64,000 nucleotides of DNA from JADJVL01 sp046331545 (GTDB lineage: Bacteria > Acidobacteriota > Holophagae > Holophagales > Holophagaceae), in NCBI GenBank assembly GCA_046331545.1, contig JAXLQR010000002.1, positions 1,922,001 through 1,986,000 on the forward strand, in the 5' to 3' direction. Position numbers and translations under genes: made by a program. This document shows, one piece after another, positions 61,280 to 64,000 of the stretch. The first letter of the stretch is position 1. Every line of letters begins with the position of its first letter. The notes below the pieces were generated by a model, which was given only the letters and a program-made list of their open reading frames with translations, was not told the DNA's origin and did not search any database.

Positions 61280-61854
61280 TCGAAGCACTCGTCCAGGGCT
61301 TCGCACCAGAAGTGCAGGACCATCTCGTGGACTTCCTGGATGCGGGCGGTGACCCGGCTCGGCACGACGAGGGCGTCGTCCACCAGGGAGGCCAGCCGGC
61401 CGCCGTCCCGGCCGAGGAGGCCGAGGGTCTTCACGCCGAGGCTCCGGGCGGCCTCCACGGCGGCGATGACGTTGCCGCTGTTGCCGGACGTGGAGATGCC
61501 CACCAGCACGTCGCCGGGGCGGCCCAGGGCCTCCACCTGGCGGGCGAAGATGTGGTCGTAGCTGTAGTCGTTGCCGATGGCCGTGAGGGCCGAGGTGTCG
61601 GTGGTGAGGGCGATGGCGGCCAGGGCCCGGCGCTCCTTGAGGTAGCGCCCGGTGAGCTCGGCCGCGAAATGCTGGGCGTCGGCGGCGGAGCCGCCGTTGC
61701 CGCAGACGAGGATCTTGCAACCCCGGCGGAGCCGCTCCGCGAGGTCCTGGGCCTGGGCGAGGATGTGGTCCATCTCCTTCTCGAAGAAGGCGCCCTTGAG
61801 GTGGATGGACTCCTGCACGTGGTCCAGGAGCCGCCGCTTCAGGAAGTCGTTCAT
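61276..61854 (-). CDS. gmhA: SIS-domain sedoheptulose-7-phosphate isomerase (GmhA-like)
   Basis: A 192-aa sugar isomerase that makes D-glycero-D-manno-heptose 7-phosphate for lipopolysaccharide core. CGNGGSAADAQHFAAELTGRY, ISTSGNSGNVIAAVEAARS and the C-terminal EVHEMVLHFWCEALDE are the GmhA pattern (DiaA-like proteins share part of it). ATG at 61854. The presence of gmhA agrees with an LPS-bearing outer membrane. No hld genes adjacent. Confidence 0.88.
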   Translation of the reverse strand: MNDFLKRRLLDHVQESIHLKGAFFEKEMDHILAQAQDLAERLRRGCKILVCGNGGSAADAQHFAAELTGRYLKERRALAAIALTTDTSALTAIGNDYSYDHIFARQVEALGRPGDVLVGISTSGNSGNVIAAVEAARSLGVKTLGLLGRDGGRLASLVDDALVVPSRVTARIQEVHEMVLHFWCEALDECFE

Positions 61855-61897
61855 GGGCGCCATCATCGCAGCATTTTCATGCCCCGGCCCCCTCGAG

Positions 61898-62953
61898 ATG
61901 GCAAACTTCCAGGGTCCCCCCCACAGCCTGGAGAAGGACTTGCTCGACTGGATCGCCCTGAAACATCCCTTCTTCATCCACGTCCCCGTGGCCGCGGGGA
62001 TCCTGCTCCCCTTCGCCCTGCTGGCCGCCCAGCGTCCGGGCCGGGGGATCAAGCCCTGGTGGACCGCCTGCCGCTACCTGGGCTGGACGGGGGTCCTGGG
62101 CTGCCTCGCGGCGGTGGCCTCGGGGTACCTCTGGGCGAAGCAGCTCGGCATGATCCAGCCCGGACGCTACCTGGTCCAGGTCCTCCCGGGCAACGAGCTG
62201 CAGGAGCTCCTCCGGCGCCATCAGCTCTTCGCCCTCACCGCGCTGCCCTGGGGGCTGCTCACCCTGCTCTCCCTCTACCGCCGCCGCCAGGAGCACCTGG
62301 GCCTCGGCGCGCTGCCCCTCTTCCTGGGCCTACTCTGGAGCGCCTCCCTCCTGGGGGCGGGCTACTACGGCGGGCGCATGACCCATCCGCCCCAGCCCCT
62401 TGCCGCCGCCTCCGACGACGCCACGAAGCCGCCGCCGCCCCTGGACCCCGGCATGAGGATCGCCGCCAAGGCCGAGCCGGACCCGGAGGAGGACGCCCCC
62501 CTGCGCGCCCTCGACTACCTCAGCCTGGAGCCCATGCACGCGGACTACGTGAGGAGCCCCCAGCACGGAGGCCGCTGGATCCGCGTCTGGGCGACCCCCA
62601 GCGCCTCGGAGGCCTACAAGGAGGGCCGCCCCATCCCCGCCGGCTCCTACGTGGTGATGAGCAGCGTCGAGGACCGCGGCGGACGCCCCGGCACCGAGGC
62701 GGGACCCCTCTACATGCTCGAGATGAGGGGCGACAAGAAGCCCAGCCTGACCTTCTACTGGCCCCGCGTGCCCGAGAGCCGGCGCGGGGAGGCGGCGGGC
62801 CAGTCGCGGGCCTACTGGCGCGGGGAGGACCCGAACCTCAAGGGCTGCCTCTTCTGCCACGCCAACGGCACCGAGGAGAAGGACCAGCGGAGCACCCTCG
62901 TGTGGCGCCCGCGGCCCCTCCGCCCCGCCCCCGCGGACGCGCCGGCGGAGTAG
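61898..62953 (+). CDS. DUF2231 membrane domain fused to cytochrome P460-like heme domain
   Basis: A 351-aa protein. The first half has four hydrophobic helices with LDWIALKHPFFIHVPVAAGILLPFALLAAQRP, the DUF2231 pattern. After a Pro-rich linker (about 175-190), the second half resembles cytochrome P460/DUF-type domains (ALDYLSLEPMHADYVRS, WIRVWATPSASEAYKEGRPIPAGSYVVM, TFYWPRVP) and ends with a c-type heme motif CLFCH (Cys317, Cys320, His321). It would be a membrane-anchored periplasmic redox protein. ATG at 61898. Divergent from gmhA. Confidence 0.75.
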   Translation: MANFQGPPHSLEKDLLDWIALKHPFFIHVPVAAGILLPFALLAAQRPGRGIKPWWTACRYLGWTGVLGCLAAVASGYLWAKQLGMIQPGRYLVQVLPGNELQELLRRHQLFALTALPWGLLTLLSLYRRRQEHLGLGALPLFLGLLWSASLLGAGYYGGRMTHPPQPLAAASDDATKPPPPLDPGMRIAAKAEPDPEEDAPLRALDYLSLEPMHADYVRSPQHGGRWIRVWATPSASEAYKEGRPIPAGSYVVMSSVEDRGGRPGTEAGPLYMLEMRGDKKPSLTFYWPRVPESRRGEAAGQSRAYWRGEDPNLKGCLFCHANGTEEKDQRSTLVWRPRPLRPAPADAPAE

Positions 62954-62968
62954 GCGCCGCCTTTCGGG

Positions 62969-64000
62969 CTACTCGTCGACCAGCACCTCGCGGGGCTTCC
63001 CGGCGCCGCGATCGGGGCCGATGATGCCCTCCTCCTCCATGCGGTCGATGAGGCGGGCGGCGCGGCCGTAGCCCAGGTTCAGCTTGCGCTGCAGGAGGCT
63101 GGTGCTGGCCTTGCGCTCCCGCCGCACCACGGCCACCGCGCGGCTGTAGACGTCCTCGTCCCCGCCGCCGGGCTCCTCGCCCTCGCCCCCCGCCGCCTCC
63201 TCGTCGGCCTCCATGGCGCTCAGCAGGTGCGCGTTGAATTCCGGCCGGCCGCGTTCCTTCAGCCACTGCACGAGGCGCAGGGTCTCGGCCTCCGTGAGGA
63301 AGGGGGCGTGGATGCGCCGCGGGCGGGGATCCGTGGGGCCCTTGTAGAGGGCGTCGCCGCGGCCCAGGAGCTGCTCGCCGCCCCCGGTGTCGAGGATGGT
63401 GCGGCTGTCGATCTTGGTGTTCACGCGGTAGCTGAGGCGGCTCGGCAGGTTGGCCTTGATGACGCCGGTGACGATGTCCACCGAGGGGCGCTGGGTGGCG
63501 AGGATGAGGTGGATGCCCACGGCCCGGGCCTTCTGGGCGATGCGGGCGATGCTGTCCTCGACCTCCGACCGCGCGACCATCATCAGGTCCGCCAGCTCGT
63601 CGATGACCACCACCACGTAGGGCAGCGGCTCGAGGGCCGCCGGGCGGTCGGGCCAGCGGGGGTTCGGCGTGCGGCCGGCGAGGTCGATGAGACCGCCGTG
63701 CTCGCGGACCTTGGCGTTGAACTGTTCGAGGTTGCGCACCGCCAGCAGGGCCAGGCGGCGGTAGCGGTCCTCCATCTGGGCCACCACCCACTTGAGGACG
63801 CGGCCGGCCTCCTTCATGTCCGTCACCACGGGCGCCCAGAGGTGGGGGATGTCCTCGTAGATGCCCAGCTCCACCATCTTCGGGTCCACCAGGATGAGCT
63901 TCACCTCCGTGGGCAGCGCCCGCACCAGCACCGAGCAGATCATGGCGTTCACGCCCACGCTCTTGCCGCTGCCGGTGCTGCCGCCGATGAGGAGGTGGGG
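62969..64000 (-). CDS. ftsK: DNA translocase FtsK, C-terminal part
   Basis: The last 343 codons; the gene continues beyond the right edge. Walker A GSTGSGKS is at the extreme right; Walker B is YVVVVIDELADLMM; ATQRPSVDIVTGVIKANLPSRLSYRVNTKIDSRTILD is the FtsK core. The C-terminal gamma winged helix (AVVRRERKASTSLLQRKLNLGYGRAARLIDRMEEEGIIGP) recognises orientation sequences on the chromosome. It moves DNA to the division septum and activates dimer resolution. An acidic Gly/Glu linker precedes the gamma domain. Confidence 0.95.
   Translation of the reverse strand, partial: PHLLIGGSTGSGKSVGVNAMICSVLVRALPTEVKLILVDPKMVELGIYEDIPHLWAPVVTDMKEAGRVLKWVVAQMEDRYRRLALLAVRNLEQFNAKVREHGGLIDLAGRTPNPRWPDRPAALEPLPYVVVVIDELADLMMVARSEVEDSIARIAQKARAVGIHLILATQRPSVDIVTGVIKANLPSRLSYRVNTKIDSRTILDTGGGEQLLGRGDALYKGPTDPRPRRIHAPFLTEAETLRLVQWLKERGRPEFNAHLLSAMEADEEAAGGEGEEPGGGDEDVYSRAVAVVRRERKASTSLLQRKLNLGYGRAARLIDRMEEEGIIGPDRGAGKPREVLVDE

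Overview
The window is very GC-rich bacterial chromosome: long coding frames on both strands, third codon positions dominated by G/C, short intergenic gaps and frequent 4-nt stop/start overlaps (ATGA, GTGA, TTGA). Gene content (NADH dehydrogenase I subunits, Tat-exported and lipobox-bearing proteins, PAS/histidine kinases, an MglA-type GTPase, a TonB siderophore receptor, HemW, a C-terminal FtsK fragment) fits an outer-membrane-bearing, respiring environmental bacterium. I suspect Acidobacteriota class Holophagae (Geothrix/Holophaga-like), but this rests on overall impression, not on a search.

Layout. 1-3158 (minus): end of a fatty-acid/polyene-like cluster (FabZ-like fragment, acyl carrier protein), a secreted LamG-like protein and an ABC exporter. 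3159-5667: operator-like repeats and a TonB siderophore receptor. 5728-14840: NADH dehydrogenase genes nuoABCD, a 955-aa tandem TPR-glycosyltransferase whose start overlaps nuoD, a divergent MarR/YceI pair with a clear operator, nuoEF, then a very long bidirectional terminator hairpin. 14847-18803 (minus): isoprenoid/envelope operon uppS-cdsA-dxr-rseP. 19149-21098: an MglA-like GTPase fused to PAS and a histidine-kinase-like module that lacks the phosphoacceptor histidine. 21084-24128: aminotransferase, gamma-carbonic anhydrase, PseG-like protein. 24353-27723: rplM-rpsI, rpsB-tsf, pyrH with promoter, structured leader and terminator. 27724-29319: a lower-GC island of two unknown secreted proteins behind a promoter holding a G9 tract.

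29320-33470 (minus): two histidine kinases. 33542-34888: FAD-linked oxidase. 34866-39717 (minus): threonine operon thrL-thrA-thrB-thrC with a complete transcription attenuator (threonine-rich leader peptide, antiterminator, terminator). 39802-43410: GDPD phosphodiesterase, an HxlR regulator with paired operators, an MddA-like methyltransferase, two SnoaL-like proteins and a small cupin. 43448-50113: NTP/NDP-exchange-type transporter, Tat-exported epimerase-fold protein, lipoprotein, ornithine carbamoyltransferase, TetR regulator with operator, secreted protein, SmpB. 50154-59317: cytochrome P450, BNR/sortilin-like secreted protein, DedA, 1378-aa lipoprotein metalloprotease. 59331-64000: hemW, DUF4124 protein, SIS-domain isomerase, a DUF2231/cytochrome P460-like membrane protein and the C-terminal part of FtsK.

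A recurring -10 hexamer TAGGAT, 17 bp downstream of -35-like hexamers, precedes nuoA, the MglA fusion and rplM and probably marks housekeeping promoters here. No rRNA, tRNA, CRISPR array, transposase or phage gene was recognised.
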